A stretch of 64,000 nt of DNA from Ceratotherium simum simum (GCF_000283155.1 NW_004454179.1:9639723-9703722), one strand, 5' to 3'. Shown: positions 1-13,394, counted from the stretch's first letter. Numbers and translations: made by a program. The notes: generated by a model not told the origin, from the sequence alone.

Positions 1-607
1 AGGCCTAGACATATATTTTGAAACTTAATCATAAATAGCTTATATAAGCTGTTCCTCCAACTCCAGATGGAAGTACAAAGAACTGGGGAGGAAACCAGAA
101 CACAGATGGGCTCGAGAGAAAGCAGAGGAAATACTGCCTGTATGGCATGTCAGGGACATGGGAAAAGAGCTGTGAAAACACCACCTTCTTTTCTCGCTGG
201 TAAACAGCTGCACTTCCACCTGTGAGGAGTCATTCTGCATTTGAGATGTAAAGGTCCTTAATTCTTCAAACATTTTTAGAACTATAACCCTATGAGGAAA
301 GAGACTTCTGTCTGTTTTGTTTGCTGGTCTAGAGCAGTGCTCAGCACATAAAACGCTCTCACATTTTTAGTGGGCAAATGAGTTCCCGAACTTTAGGAAA
401 ATATAGCAAATTGTTCATATCAAAATCTCCACTTCTACTTATCTAAAACAAAATTAACCACCTCTTTTCCACAAACGGTTTTACCTTCCAGCTTGTGTAA
501 CAGTGTCATATAAATCTTCCAGATCAAACATTATTATCTCGGACTTCTTCATCCCCTACAGCCCATGGTACACTAATAGCGACAACTACCATTTGAAAAT
601 CCACCAT

Positions 608-846
608 GGGGCCGGCCCCGTGGCATAGCGGTTAAGTGCGCGCGCTCCGCTGCCGGCAGCCTCGGTTCAGATCCCGGGCGCACACGGACGCACCGCCTGT
701 CAGGCCATGCTGTGGCAGCGTCCTATATCAAGTGGAGGAAGAGGGGCACAGACGTTAGCCCAGGGCCATTCTTCTTCAGCAAAAAAAGAGGAGGATTGGC
801 ATGGATGTTAGCTCAGGGCTGATCTTCCTCACACACACACACAAAA
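608..846 (+). mobile_element. ERE-type tRNA-derived SINE
   Basis: It starts GGGGCCGGCCCCGTGG and carries an A-box-like TAGCGGTTAAGTG and a B-box-like GGTTCAGATCCC, then a tail ending in (CA)n and A-rich sequence. Imperfect target duplications AAATCCACCAT and AAATCCATCAC flank it. Confidence 0.92.
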
Positions 847-1124
847 AAAGGAAATCCATCACGTGCCAGATACTGAGCTAGAAGCTTGAATCATACTGCA
901 CTGCAAGATAGACAGCAAGGCTCTAGAGCCAGGGTACATGGGTTCAAATCCTAGCGCCACCACTGAGCAATACATTTAAACTCTCTAGTGCATAAGTAGC
1001 TAAGCCAGAACCAGAATTCAGGTCTGTTTGACTCCAATGCTCATGTTTTTTTTACTATAAATATCACTCTTCTTAAATCCCACTGGTTCTTCCTTCAAAA
1101 TCTTCTAGACTTCCATTTTCTTCT

Positions 1125-1465
1125 CTTTGGTTCGCCAACATTTTATTACGAAAATTTTCAAACAGCAAAGCTGAAAGAATTTTATACCTATCACCTACAT
1201 TCCACCATTAACATCTTACTGCAGTGACTTTATCACATAGCCTCTCTCTCTTTATCCATTTATCAATCCATATTACTTTTGATACATTGCAAATATTTAT
1301 TTTTAATTTTTTGATGCATTTCAAACTAATCCACAGATATCTCCCCCAATACTTTGGCATATATATCTTAACTAGAGTTCATTATTTGTTTACAGTTTTG
1401 GTTTTTTTTCTTTTTGGAAGTACCACTCCTCTTTTCTTGGCTAAAGGTACAATTCTTTTCTCTGT
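1125..1465 (-). mobile_element. Old L1 3' fragment
   Basis: The text ACATTTTATTACGAAAATTTTCAAAC through ACTAGAGTTCATTATTTGTTTACAG resembles the antisense of an old mammalian L1 3' region. It is diverged and unsupported by any visible reading frame. Confidence 0.5.
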
Positions 1466-1756
1466 CAGTGAACCTGGTTAATCGTTTAAACTGTTGATTT
1501 TTACACTTTTACATATTATTCAGTTGCTTGAGAATTTACAAGGTCTTCCTATTTTCTATAATTCATGCACATATTCAACAAATATTTATCAAGCCTAATG
1601 GAGTCAATCAAATTCCTATGCAGGCTAAAAATCTGGCTCCACTGGGTAGGCTAATCATTTGATGACCCTTTAACCCAATATTCTTTAAATGTTTATTCTC
1701 TAATCCTGTTGATGGCTGACAGGAGCATTAAACTCTCCTCTCTTGTCCTAAGCAAC

Positions 1757-1827
1757 TGAGAGACAGAGAGAGAGACAGAGACAGAGAGAGACAGAGACAG
1801 ACAGAGAGAGAGACAGACAGAGAGAGA
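1757..1827. repeat. (AGAGAC/AG)n simple repeat
   Basis: About 70 bp consists of GAGAGACAGAGA-type purine repeats on the plus strand. Confidence 0.95.
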
Positions 1828-2639
1828 TTGATTCTTAAATCTGCAGTGACTTTTTTTAGTGCCTCAAGAATATTTTAACACTTTCTATGGGCTTATGGCC
1901 TTGGCAGCTACCTCTAAATCCAGTTTTACTCCCATGATGTACAAGCAACATTCAAGATATTGTGTGGGGGATAAGCTACAGTTCCTGCCCCCAAGAAGCT
2001 TAGCTTAGTCCCCACCATTTTCCCAAAACATGTTCTGAGGACACTAATCAGCTCCAAAATACAAGAGCTCCATGGTCATTACAAACTTGGGGAAGGCTAT
2101 AGACCATATTTTCCTCTTGGAGGAAAATACTAGTATATGAAAAAATACTAGTATATGAAAGACCAAGACAACTCAGCCAAGAATCTTTTTTAATCCAACT
2201 TTCCTAAACTTGTCTGGCCACAGCACACTTTTTTCAGGTCAAACTTTAGATTTTTTTTTAACCTCATCTCACTACACTTATTCATAGTCCTCTCAGTGCA
2301 TTCCTATCTGATCAAAATCCTCTCTGCTCCCATAAAGCACTTTCTGTCCAGAACTTGTTCCTTGTTTACATGCTGTTTCTTTTATCCACAGTGGGTTCCC
2401 CTGTCTTTCCACATATTTAAAGCCTCCCGCTCTCTACTTCCTCCAAACTATGCCCACCTCTCCCACTCAACCCCACCTCCACCTTTCATGTCTCAGCTCC
2501 TAGAGCCCTTGCTCTTACATCATCTTGTAGATTTCTGAGATATCACTGCACACTGGACACATAAAAGTTAAAGCCATGACAGTGAATGTATTAATGAAAA
2601 CATATTCAGAAATGAAATAACATTTTAAAATGTACCTCA

Positions 2640-3055
2640 CACAACCCAAGTGTCCATCCACAGATGAATGGATAAACAGAATGTGGCATATACATACAAT
2701 GGAACATTATTCAGCTTTAAAAAGGAAGGACATTCTGACACATGCTACAACATGGATGAACCTTGAGGATATTATGCTAAGTCACAAAAAAACAAATACT
2801 GTGTGATTTCACTTAGATGATGTATCAAGAATAGCAAAATTTATAGAAACAGTAAGCAGAATGGTGGTTGCCAGGGGCTGAGGGGAGGGGGCAATGGGTA
2901 CAGAGTTTCAGTTTGGGAAGATGAAAAATTGATGAAGATAGATACTGGTGATGATTGCATAACAATGTGAATGTACTTAATGCCATACTTAAAAATGATT
3001 AAAATGGTAAATTCTATGCTATATAGATTGACCGCAACAAAAAATATTTTTTTTA
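2640..3055 (+). mobile_element. L1 3' end fragment
   Basis: CAAGTGTCCATCCACAGATG through TACAATGGAACATTATTCAG is the end of an L1 ORF2, followed by 3' UTR sequence (GGTGGTTGCCAGGGGCTG) and an A-rich terminus near 3040-3055. Confidence 0.85.
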
Positions 3056-3129
3056 AGTATGTCATAAAACGTGAGAGAACGTGAAAGAAGCCCTGGGAAA
3101 CTTCAGTAATTTTTAATAAGCAATATATC

Positions 3130-3161
3130 TTAGTAAAGTATGTCTGGACATACTTTACTAA
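3130..3161. repeat. Perfect 15-bp inverted repeat with 2-bp spacer
   Basis: The arms TTAGTAAAGTATGTC (3130-3144) and GACATACTTTACTAA (3147-3161) are exact reverse complements around TG. It lies just beyond the L1 3' end and no known element explains it. Confidence 0.9.
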
Positions 3162-6100
3162 AAAATCTCCTGAGATCACAAACTATAAACTTTTACCCTG
3201 ATAGATACTGATATCACACAGCTTAACGAGTAATTTCCAATGCAGCCTTTTGAAAGAAGATCTGAACCTGGAACAGATTTAGGACACTGAACAATAACCA
3301 TGTGTTGATGTCTTCTATTTCTCCTCCTAGGTCTGTCCTCCACCCTTCTCCGCCCTGCCTGTGCTCATCAAGGTGCTCCCTTGCCTCTGGCTTCCAGTTG
3401 GGTTCAGCCAATGGGTGGCACCAGCAGGAGATCTGAAGGCAGAGGGATGGTGAGGTTGGGGTATTTATTCTCCTGGCTCCTTTCCTGCTAGGCTGTGAGT
3501 TGGCTGTGCTGTTCTACTAAAGGGCACAACTACCGTCAGAAGGCCTCCTCAAAACAGCTTTCTCTTGATTCAGGTAAACAGCCGGTTCCCTGCCCCTTCA
3601 GGCCTGGGGGCCCCTCCTGCTAGCCCTGGGGTACAGTACAATTCTTTGTTATTTTCCTTAAACCTGTCCATTCCATTCTAAGTAGGACCTCCTCAAATTA
3701 CCCAATTTGAGCCTGCCTTCTACATTCTGCCGGGCCCCTGATGGATACATGCCCAAAGGAATTTTTAGGATTTATGAGAACTATGCATGAAAAAAATGAG
3801 GACAGAGAAAATAGAAAACTATAAAATTAGTTTCCTAAATCTACCATTCTAAATCTAGGGAGCTTATCTAAGAGATAAGAGCTAAAGATATAAATTTTGA
3901 AGGCTTTATAAAATATTTTGAAAAATATTGATGCCTGGATTCCCCCACTAAAATATTAGCCCCACTTTTGATGGATTTGGTGCATAGGACCCAGACTCTA
4001 AAATTCTTGTTTCGAAATTCTAAGCAATCGATTTTACTACTAGGAAAGTGAGACACAATGTGTGAGAGTTTTGAAAATTTATTTTTTCAGAAAACACTGG
4101 TGACACCTTCTACCTTCTTCCTAATATTTCCCAATTCATAGTATAAGTCTAAATTCTGGGATCCCAGAACAAAATTTCTGAGGGAGTTTTCTTAACTGGA
4201 AGACGACAGACTGCGGTGTCTCCTTTCTCGTTTGCTCCTACAAAGGGGAAGTGCCGGCGCAACAGGTACGTCTCTGCCTACCTGAGGAGAGCTGGGGAAG
4301 GCCCTCTCTACAGGGACTCTGCAGTACAGGCTCCTTCAAAGGAACATGCTTTCACGAGCATCTGGATATTTCCTTATGCCTCAGAACTAACTCCCCAGAA
4401 AACATAACCTTTTGGGAATGGGAATCCATTTTAAAAATTTCAAGTCCTAGCAATGAGAAGTAATATTTAACCTCACAAGCAATTGCAAGGTTCTCTTATT
4501 CTTGACAACATAGGGCTAACAATAAGTCTTTCTCCTTTGTGTGAAAGGATAAGACGTGTTAGAAAATGAAGTCTAAATCTGTTTCAGGAAGGCAATGAAA
4601 GAAGCTAGGAAAACAACATTTCCTCCTCTGGTTTATGTCACTGGAGTTCATCTTGGACAGAAGGCCAGCAGTCACTGCCAGGTGATTACTCAGAGAACTA
4701 GCAACTGATGAGGAGGAAAAGTAGAACCCATCTTGATCACGGCGCCCCCATGAGGCAGAGTAGCACGGCCTGGGCCAATCCGTCCTCCTTCATCAGCACC
4801 CTCTGCCTACCCCCATGCTCTCCTGATGACAGCAGCACTGACTCACGACGTGTACTTTGGTTAAAGAGGTTATGGAATGTTGGACTGTAAGAAAAAATGA
4901 AAAGCCTGTTCTGACTTGGGTGAGATGATCAGAGAAATGAGGGTAGAACAGGAAAGGAATCTGCTATCATAAACCGTCCTTATTTCAAATGTGTCCCAAG
5001 TTGGAAGCCAACGACCTCAGCAGACGGAAAGGGATAAATATCAGAGTCTCTGCCAATCATGGAAGGACCCTTCAGTCCTTTTCAGGGTTTAAACCAAACA
5101 ACTCTCATCTAAAACACCCTAATACTTCTAAAATTTTTTGTTCTACCAAAAGACCAGAATTTAAATTAAGTTTCAGGATTGAATCTTATGGTATAGCTGT
5201 TTTAGCTAATTTAAGGATTCTACTCTCACCTCCCACCCCTACATTAAGCTGATGTTTTTCTCCTTTTTAAGCTACCTTAAAAAAAGAATATGCTTATAAA
5301 TCTCCACATCAATTTTATCTTTTTGATAAAATTGCACTGGTGGATGAAGGTCTCAAGATTAATATTTCAGAACCTACCAAGTCTGAGGAAATTTACATTA
5401 ATTAAACAATTTCAAATGGGCCAACCTAAAAGCTCCTTAAGTACTCTCTCAGGTTCACATTTCTTATATCATGCATGAACCTCATGGGTGGAGGTTTAAG
5501 AATCGCTGACTCATAAATAAATACACTGGACATGTCTGAGCTAAGTAGCTTAGCGACACATTAAAATGAACAGCTCCACTATGCTGTATATGTAACAAAT
5601 GCCCAGATAATACACACAATAGCAGTTGCAGAAGTGCAGATTAAGGTGAAACTATAAAATGAAACTTTAGGGTAACGCTGCAGATAACAAGGAGCACAAC
5701 AAACATGTGAAAACAGGCAGTTTTTAGGACAATTTCCAGGATAGGCCAAAAAATTTATTAACCCAGTGTTCCAAGCCACAGGATAAATGTTACAGATTCT
5801 TCAAGGTAGCTATCATGTTTCTTTTCTTTATCTGTTTCAAGTACTAGCTAGTTATTCTGCTCAAGAAGAAAATTAAAAAAGACATGAGGAGTCTACCCTT
5901 TGGCCTTTCTTAAAGTAACATTCTGGATATTTTGGAAGAAAGAATAAAGACAGGAATACAGAAAAAACTAAAGATTCTGAGGAAGAAAAATAGGGAGGAA
6001 AGAAAATTGTGCAATTAAGAGTTAAAAACAACTAAGACCTTTCTTGGTGGGTGATGATAATTTTAAGGAGCACCAACCTCCAAGCACCACGGAAAACAGG

Positions 6101-6795
6101 GACGAGCAGCTTTATACAAACAAATAACAAAAAACTAACACTTGCCATTTATAGAAACTAGAGCCACCATACCTGAAAGGAAAATGTTTATATGGAATCT
6201 TCTGGTAGTTTCTATTCAAGACGAACCAGAGAGTTATGTCAAGACACAGCAAACCCACTGAAGGGCTGATTCCTGAGACGGTGTCAATAAGAAGGATTTA
6301 ATGTCCTAAATCAGGATGTTCAAACCTAAAACTCAATAACGGAAAGGTTCATCTGATTTAAAAGAGATCTTTGACAGAAAAGGAGGGGCAAGGGTATGAT
6401 GTAAAGAAAATAATATATCTATATGGAAACCTGTGAATCTGGGAGTGAAACATTATGAATAGTAGCTGGGATGGGAGAAAGGGAGAAAGAAAACAAGTAG
6501 GCGATTTATATTACAGACGGCCATGATAGAGAACAAAGATGAGGTTTTAATAATAAGGTTACAAAATTGCTACAGACACTAACAGTAGTGCCTGGTAGTT
6601 GATACAAGCTGGAATACTAATTTCCTAACAAATAGCAAGTGCATACAAGCACAGGCCAATTAACTAACTACGTCCTAAAGATGGCACAGAGTCTTGCTGG
6701 GCCACCTGAGCAGCTAGCATGTCTGATCATAGTGATTCCTGCCGAGAGGGGTGGAGGGCATAGTGCAGAACTCTGCTCCAGTTCTGCATACTGTT
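3162..6795. other. No gene or repeat recognised
   Basis: I see no exon, RNA gene or clear repeat family here. Open frames are at most about 90 codons and lack recognisable domains. A short CT-rich, moderately GC-rich part lies at about 3300-3730. Confidence 0.5.
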
Positions 6796-8723
6796 TTGGT
6801 TTGCCTTTTTTTTATTTTTAAGTCATGAATAGGTGTTGAATTTTATCAAATGCTTTTTCTGCATCTACTGAGATGATCATGTTTTTTTTTCCTTTATTCT
6901 ATTAATGCAGCAAATTACATTGATTTGCAAATGTTAAATCAACCTTGCATTCCTGGAATAAACCCTACTTGCTTATAATGTACTATTCTTCTCATACAGT
7001 GCAAATTACGATTTGCTACTACTTTGTTGAAGATTTTACACCTATGTTCCCAAGGGATATTAGTCTGTCCTTCTTTTCTTTAAATATCCTTATCAGATTT
7101 GCCTATAAGGGTTAGGGTAGCCATATAAAGAACTGGGATGTGTTCCTTCCTCCTCTATTTTCTGAAAAAGTCTGTATAAGATTGGTATTATTTCATCCTT
7201 AAATACTTGAGAGAATTCATCAGCGAAATAATGTGCACCTGGAGAACTTCAAGGAAAGGTTTTTAACTAAAAATTCAATACCTTTATCAGATACAGGGCT
7301 ATCCAAGGTTTCCATTTCTTCTTGTCTCAGTTTTGGTAAGCTGTGTTTTTAATTTGTCCATTTAATCCAAGCTGTCAAATTTTCAGGCATAAAGGTGTTA
7401 AAAATATTCCTTTCTTAACCCTTTAATATCTGTATGATGTATAATGATAATGGAAATTTGTGTTTTCTCTCTTTTTTTCTTAATCTTGCTAGGGGGCATC
7501 AATTTTGTTGATCTTTTCAACAAAAGAACCAACTTTTGGCTTTGTTAAATGTCTCTACTGTTGTCTGTTTTCTGTTTCACTTATTTCTTCTTCTATTATC
7601 TTTGTTATTTTCCTCCTTCAACTTTAGGTTTAATTTGTTCTTCTTTTTCTCATTCCTGTGAAAACTTAGATAACAGATTTTAAACCCTTCTTCTTTTCTA
7701 ATATAAGCATCTAAAGCTATGAACTTCCCTCTAAACCCTGCTTTAGCTGCATCCCGCATATTCTGATATAGTGCTTTCACTTTCGTTCAACTAAAAATAT
7801 TTTCTAGGGCCGGCCCCGTGGCTTAGCGGTTAAGTGCTCGCGTTCCACTGCTGGCGGCCCAGGTTTGCATCCCCGGGGCGCATCGACGCACCGCTTCTCC
7901 AGCCGTGCTGAGGCCGTGTCCCACATACAGCAACTAGAAGGATGTGCAACTATGACGTACAACTATCTACTGGGGCTTTGGAGAAAAAGAAAAGGAGGAG
8001 GATTGGCAATAGATGTTAGCTCAGAGCCGGTCTCCCTCAGTAAAAAACGAGGAGGATTAGCACAGATGTTAGCTCAGGGCTGATTTTCCTCACAAACAAT
8101 AAATAAATAAATAAAATAAAAAATAAAAATATTTTCTAGTTTTCCATATGAGTTCTTCTTTTAACCAGTGGTTATTTAGATGTGTGTTATTTATTTTCCA
8201 AATATTCCAAATATCCAAAGACCTTTCTGTTATTAATTTCCAGTTTAATTCTGCTGTGGTCCAAAAACATACTCTGTATTATTTTAATCATTTTAATGTA
8301 TAGAGATGTTTTATGGTCCAGCATAAGTCTATCTTAGTGAGTGCTCTGTGTGCACTGGAAAAGGATGTATATTCTTCAGTGGTTGAGACCAGCATTCTAT
8401 AAATGTCAGTTAGGTTAAGGTGACTGATGGCATTGTTCAGATCATGTATATCCTTGCTGATTTTTTATCTACTTGCACTATTAATACTGAGAAATGGGTA
8501 TTAACTCCCTAATTCTTATTGGGATTTTTTAATTTTTCCCTTTAATTCTGTCAGTTTTGCTTCATGTATTTTGAAGCTCTGTTACTAGGTAAATGCACAT
8601 GTAGAACTCTTCTATCATCTTGATGAACCAACCCTTTTATTATAATAAAATGTCCCTCTTTATCTCTGGCAATACTCTTTACCTTGAAGTCTACTTTCTC
8701 TGACATTAACATAGCCATGCCAG
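6796..8723 (-). mobile_element. L1 ORF2 region, antisense, part 1 of a composite
   Basis: The stretch from TTGAATTTTATCAAATGCTT onward is the reverse complement of the L1 reverse-transcriptase region, and the sequence proceeds toward the L1 5' part to the right. Many stops are present, so it is dead. An ERE interrupts it at 7807-8124. Confidence 0.85.
7807..8124 (+). mobile_element. ERE-type SINE, long form
   Basis: The copy includes the internal block CAACTAGAAGGATGTGCAAC and ends in (AAAT)n. A target duplication of AAAAATATTTTCTAG is present on both sides, within L1. Confidence 0.95.
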
Positions 8724-9032
8724 GGGACTGGCCTGGTGGCATAGTAGTTAAGTTTGCCCGCTCCACTTCAGTGGCTCAGGGTTTGCAGGTTCGGATCCCA
8801 GATGCAGACCCACGCACTGCTTATCAAGCCATGCTGTGGCAGGCGTCCCACATATAAAGTAGAGGAAGATGGCCATGGAAGTTAGCCCTGGCCCAGTCTT
8901 CCTCAGGAAAAAGAGGAGGAAAGGNNNNNNNNNNNNNNNNNNNNNNNNNNNNNNNNNNNNNNNNNNNNNNNNNNNNNNNNNNNNNNNNNNNNNNNNNNNN
9001 NNNNNNNNNNNNNNNNNNNNNNNNATATATAT
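8724..9032 (+). mobile_element. ERE-type SINE containing an assembly gap
   Basis: The target duplication ATAGCCATGCCAG (8711-8723 and 9033-9045) brackets the element exactly. The 3' portion is hidden by the 100-N run and the visible tail is ATATATAT. Confidence 0.95.
8925..9024. other. Assembly gap, 100 N
   Basis: The run is exactly 100 N, a common placeholder for unknown length. It lies inside the 3' part of an ERE insertion. Confidence 0.99.
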
Positions 9033-9564
9033 ATAGCCATGCCAGCTTTTTATGCTTACTGTTTACATGGTACATCTTTTTCTATCTACTTTTTTACTTT
9101 CAACATATCTACACCTTAATATTTGAAGTACATTTCTTTTGTTCCCCAGCTTTATGGAAATATAATTGACACACAACACTGTGTAAGTTTAAGGTGTACA
9201 ATGTGATGATTTGATACACATATATATTGTGAAATGATTACCACAATAAGGTTAGCTAACACATCCATCACCTCATATAATTACAACTTTTTTTTTTCTG
9301 TGAGAACACTTAAAATCTACTCTCCTAGCAATTTTCAAGTATATAATACAATATTGTTAACTATAGTCACCATGCTGTATATTAGATCCCCAGAACTTAT
9401 TCATCTTCTAACTGGAAGTTTGTACCCTTTGACCAACATCTCCCCATTTCTCCCACCCCCCAGGCCCTGGTAACCACCATTCTACTCTCTGTTTCTATGA
9501 GTTGGTTTTTTTTAGATTCTACATATAAGTGAGATCACAGTGTTTATCTTTTTCTGACATTTCT
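9033..9564 (-). mobile_element. L1 antisense, part 2, with a nested younger L1 3' fragment
   Basis: Host L1 resumes at 9046. From about 9138 (CAGCTTTATGGAAATATAATTG) to 9564 the text is an antisense L1 3' UTR-type fragment that breaks the order of the host L1, so it was probably inserted later. Confidence 0.7.
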
Positions 9565-9580
9565 AAAGTGCATCTCCTTT

Positions 9581-9879
9581 TTTGTGTGTGTGTGAGGAAG
9601 ATCTGCCCTGAGCTAACATCTGATGCCAATCCTCCTCTTTTTTTTTTGTGAGGAAGATCAGCCCAGAGCTAACATCCGTTGCCAATCCTCCTCATTTTGC
9701 TGAGGAAGATCGGCCCTGGGCTAACATCTGTGCCCATCTTCCTCTACTTTATATGGGATGCCGCCACAGCATGGCTTGACAAGCAGTGTGTCGGTGTGCA
9801 CCCAGGATCCAAACCTGTGAACCCTGGGCCGCCGAAGCACAGCACACACACTTAACCACTGCGCCACCGGGCCGGCACC
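9581..9879 (-). mobile_element. ERE-type SINE
   Basis: The reverse complement starts GCCGGCCCGGTGGCGCAGTGG and ends in the duplicated motif GAGCTAACATC. The target duplication AAAGTGCATCTCCTTT is perfect at 9565-9580 and 9880-9895. Confidence 0.97.
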
Positions 9880-9895
9880 AAAGTGCATCTCCTTT

Positions 9896-12520
9896 AGACA
9901 GTTAATTGTTAAGTCTGATCATTTATACTTCTAAATTAAAATATTTAGACCACTTACATTTAACGTAATTATTGATATGGCATTTGTTTTCCATTTGTCT
10001 CATTTGTTTGTTCCTTCTTTCCTGCCTTCTTTTGGGCTAATCAAATATTTTTTAGTATTCAATTTCATTTCCTCTATTGGCTTTTTAGCTATACCTCTGG
10101 ATTTTTCACGTGGCTGTTCCAGGGATTATAATATGCATCATTAACTTATCACAGTCTACTTAGAATTAATATTATACTGCTTTACATACAATGTATGAAC
10201 TATACAACAGCATAATTCCATTTAGCACCTCATCCTGTCCTTTTTGCTATTGTTGTCATATATACTACTTCTACATAGTTGTGGTAGCTTTAAAGTATCT
10301 CCACAAATTTTTTAATACTACTCCCTCCAAAGAGAGCAGCCTAATTCCTCTCCTCTTGAAGCTGGGCTATGCTATTTACTTGTGTCTAACCTACAAAATG
10401 TGGTGGTAATGACAGCATATGATTTCCAAGACTAGGTTGTGAGGACACTCACGTAGCCTTATGGAGGGGCCCACATGGTGAAAGACTGAGGCCTCCTGCC
10501 AACAGCCATGAGAGGAAGCATCTTGGAAGGAGATCCTGGAGCCCGTCAAGCCTTCAGATAAATGCAGCCCCAGCCAACACCTTGATGGCAACTCATGACA
10601 GACTCTGAGCCAAAACCACCCAGCTAAACCACTCCTGAATTCCCAACCCACAGAAACTGTAAGATAATAAATGTTTACTGTTTTAAGCCACTAATTTTGG
10701 AGATAATTGTTACACAGCAATAGATAATTAATGCAATATATTATAAACCCCATAATACAATGCCATTCTTATTATAAACAATCAGTTGTTCTTTAAATAA
10801 ATTAAGAAAAAAGTCTTTCACATTTGCCTATACAATTACCATTTCTAGTGTTCTTCATTCCTTTCTACAGATCTGAGTTTCCTTCTGGTATCATTTCCGG
10901 AACTTCAGCCTAAAAACACCCTTTAGTATTTCTTACTGTGTAAGTCTGTTGGCAACAAATTCCCTCAGCTTTAGTTTATCTGAAAATATTTTTATTTCAC
11001 TCTCATTTCTGAAAGATACTTTTGCTTAGTAGAGTATTTTTGAATTGACAGTTTTATTTTCCTTCTTTCGAACATTAGAGATGTTGTTCCATTGTCTTCT
11101 AAGTCAGATGAGAAGTCAGCTATCACTCTTATCTTTGTTCCCTTGTATGTAATATATCGTTTCTGTCTGGCTGCTTTTAAGAATTTTTTCTTTATCTTTG
11201 GTTTTCAGCAGATGACTACAATGTGCTTAGGTGTAGTTTTCTTCATATTTACCTGTTTGAGGTTCACTGAGCTTTTTGGATCTGTAGATTGATGTTTTTC
11301 ACTAAATTTGGGGAAATTTTGGTCATTTCTTCAAATATTATTTCTTCCTCATCTTTCCTCTTCTCTTTACGGGACTCCAATTAGACATATGTTAAACTGC
11401 TTGTATTGTCTCACCGTCACTACAGCTTTGTTCTTCCCTATCCCCAATCTTTTTTCTCTGTGCTTCTCAGTTTGGAAAACTTTTATTTATCTGTCTTCTA
11501 GTTAATTGGCCTTTTTCTTCTGCAGTGTCCCTCCTGCTTTCTTAAGTCCATCCAGTTAATCTTTATTTCAGCTATTGTGCTTTTCAGTTCTAGAATTTCC
11601 ATTTGGCTCTTTTTAATAGTTCCATTTCTCTGCTGATGTTCCCCATCTATTCATTCATTATGTCCGTCTCTTGTTTTAAATATCTGAACATCAACTGTTT
11701 TAAATTCATCGTGTGCTAAATCCATTATCTGGGTCATCACATGATGTGTTGCATCTTTTTCTCTATAGTATGGGTCACATTTTGGTTGTCAGATTTTAAA
11801 TTCTTTGTATTTTAGTAATTTTTATTGTATGCTAAACATTGTGGATAATATATTGTAGATGGTCTGGATTATGTTGTCTTCCTTTAATAAGTATTGAATT
11901 CTGGTTCGACAAGCAGTTAAATCACTGGAAGATCCTCTTGATCCTGATAGGCTTGGTTTTATACCATGTAGGGTGGGTCTATTTTGGTTTTGTCCTTAGT
12001 CTTAGGGTATGGCCTTTACTCTAGGGTGTTCTCATTCCTGAAGTTGTCCCATCTGGGGTCTCAAATGAATTCCTTAAGTGCTTATCAAGGTCTCTGTACT
12101 CTGGCTAGACTAGAATTCCAATATTTCTGAGCAGAGTGCACCCTCAGGTGTCTTTGTTCATCTCTCAGCACAGCAGCCACCCTGTGTCAGGCCTCACAGA
12201 GTCTTGCCCGGTGCATGCCCAGCCCAGACCTTGGCCAAAGACTTGAGGTAAATCTCCAAGCAGATTCCTGCCCCACACCCATTTGCTGCTCCCTCTCCTC
12301 CTTTACACTGTCCTACAAATCTCAGCCCTCTCCGTAGTCCCAAACTCTTATCTCTGCCTCCTCAGTTCAGTGAGATCATTGCTCTCACTGAGCTCCACCT
12401 CCCTGGGCTGTAGCTGCGAAGGTGACTTGAGGCAAAGAGCCAGAGTGACTGTGGGTCTCACCTGGTGTTTTCTTTCTCTCAAGGATCACAGCCCTGCAGT
12501 GCCTGTCGTTTAATGCCTAG
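9896..12520 (-). mobile_element. Old L1 5' region, antisense, part 3 of the composite
   Basis: Text such as ATTTAGACCACTTACATTTA and the run from CTGAGTTTCCTTCTGGTATC to GGATCTGTAGATTGATG matches the antisense of the 5' part of old mammalian L1. It continues the order of 6796-9137. A MaLR-like LTR interrupts it. The right limit is diffuse: 12050-12520 is only weakly recognisable. Confidence 0.65.
10265..10738 (+). mobile_element. MaLR (MLT1-like) solo LTR
   Basis: The end reads AAACTGTAAGATAATAAATG then TTTAAGCCACTAATTTTGG, the polyadenylation region typical of MaLR LTRs. The body has the expected TGTGAGGACACTCA and CCAACACCTTGATGG segments. Left limit approximate. Confidence 0.65.
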
Positions 12521-12710
12521 AAACAGTTGCTTCACATATTTTCCCCACTTTTATAATTTTTTACAGTGTGAGTATAAGTCTAATATCAGTTACTCCATCA
12601 GAGACAGAAGCTTTTCATAGCATTTTTTATTTGCAAATGTTTCATACTAAACTTCTTGGGTCCACAGATTAGAACATATTTTTTAACTCTCTAAATCCAA
12701 GTTTGTTTAG

Positions 12711-12918
12711 TCATGCACCACATAACAACTTTTCAGTTAATGACGGACCACATATACAATGGTGGTCCCATAAGATTAGTACCATACAGCCTCGGTGTGT
12801 AGTGGGTTACACCATCTAGGTTTGTGTAAGTACACTCTATGATGTTTGCACAATGACGAAATTGCCTAATGACACATTTCTCAGAACATACCCCCACTGT
12901 TAAGCAACGCATGACTAT
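12711..12918. mobile_element. Non-autonomous DNA transposon (MER-type)
   Basis: It begins AGTCATGCACCACATAAC and ends GTTAAGCAACGCATGACT, imperfect terminal inverted repeats sharing AGTCATGC. The interior includes GGTGGTCCCATAAGATTA and ACACTCTATGATGTTTGCAC, which I recognise from a mammalian MER family with an internal deletion. No transposase is present. Confidence 0.75.
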
Positions 12919-13394
12919 ATATGTGAATGGTGGGTTTTTCTATAATATTAGGAGGGAGCCACTATAGCCTACAGACAGAGCTCCTCCTCCAGTTTTCTAG
13001 CACCATGTAGATCCAGGAATCTCCCTGATACTACTGGGTACAGGGAGGGAAGAAGGGTTCTAATGATCCCTAAAATTAAATTTTCCAACAGCCAGGTGGA
13101 GGAGAGCTTGGAATTTAGATAAATCAAGAAATATTCAATGTTGTTACACCATAGTGCTATGAATTAAAATTCATACCAGCAACACTGAATTAACATAAGT
13201 CAAGAATCAGTGAATCACCATAATTCACAATTTGCAACATCCTTGACATATAGTCACAACTTTTAGTCATTCCTATACCCATGTCCATTCACATCTGTAT
13301 TCATGCCATGTTCAGCTATTTCTTATGTTTATAATATATACTCTTGTAGATCAAATTGCTATTCAAAAATCTTCGCCTTCTTTTAGTAGAATTT

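Noticed and set aside
608..700. tRNA-Ser-like gene candidates in GGCCGGCCCCGTGG sequences
   Set aside because: The A and B boxes belong to tRNA-derived SINEs with A tails and target duplications, repeated 21 times; none is a folded tRNA gene.
1757..1827. Possible CRISPR-like or regulatory tandem array
   Set aside because: It is a simple purine microsatellite without spacers, in a mammalian genome.
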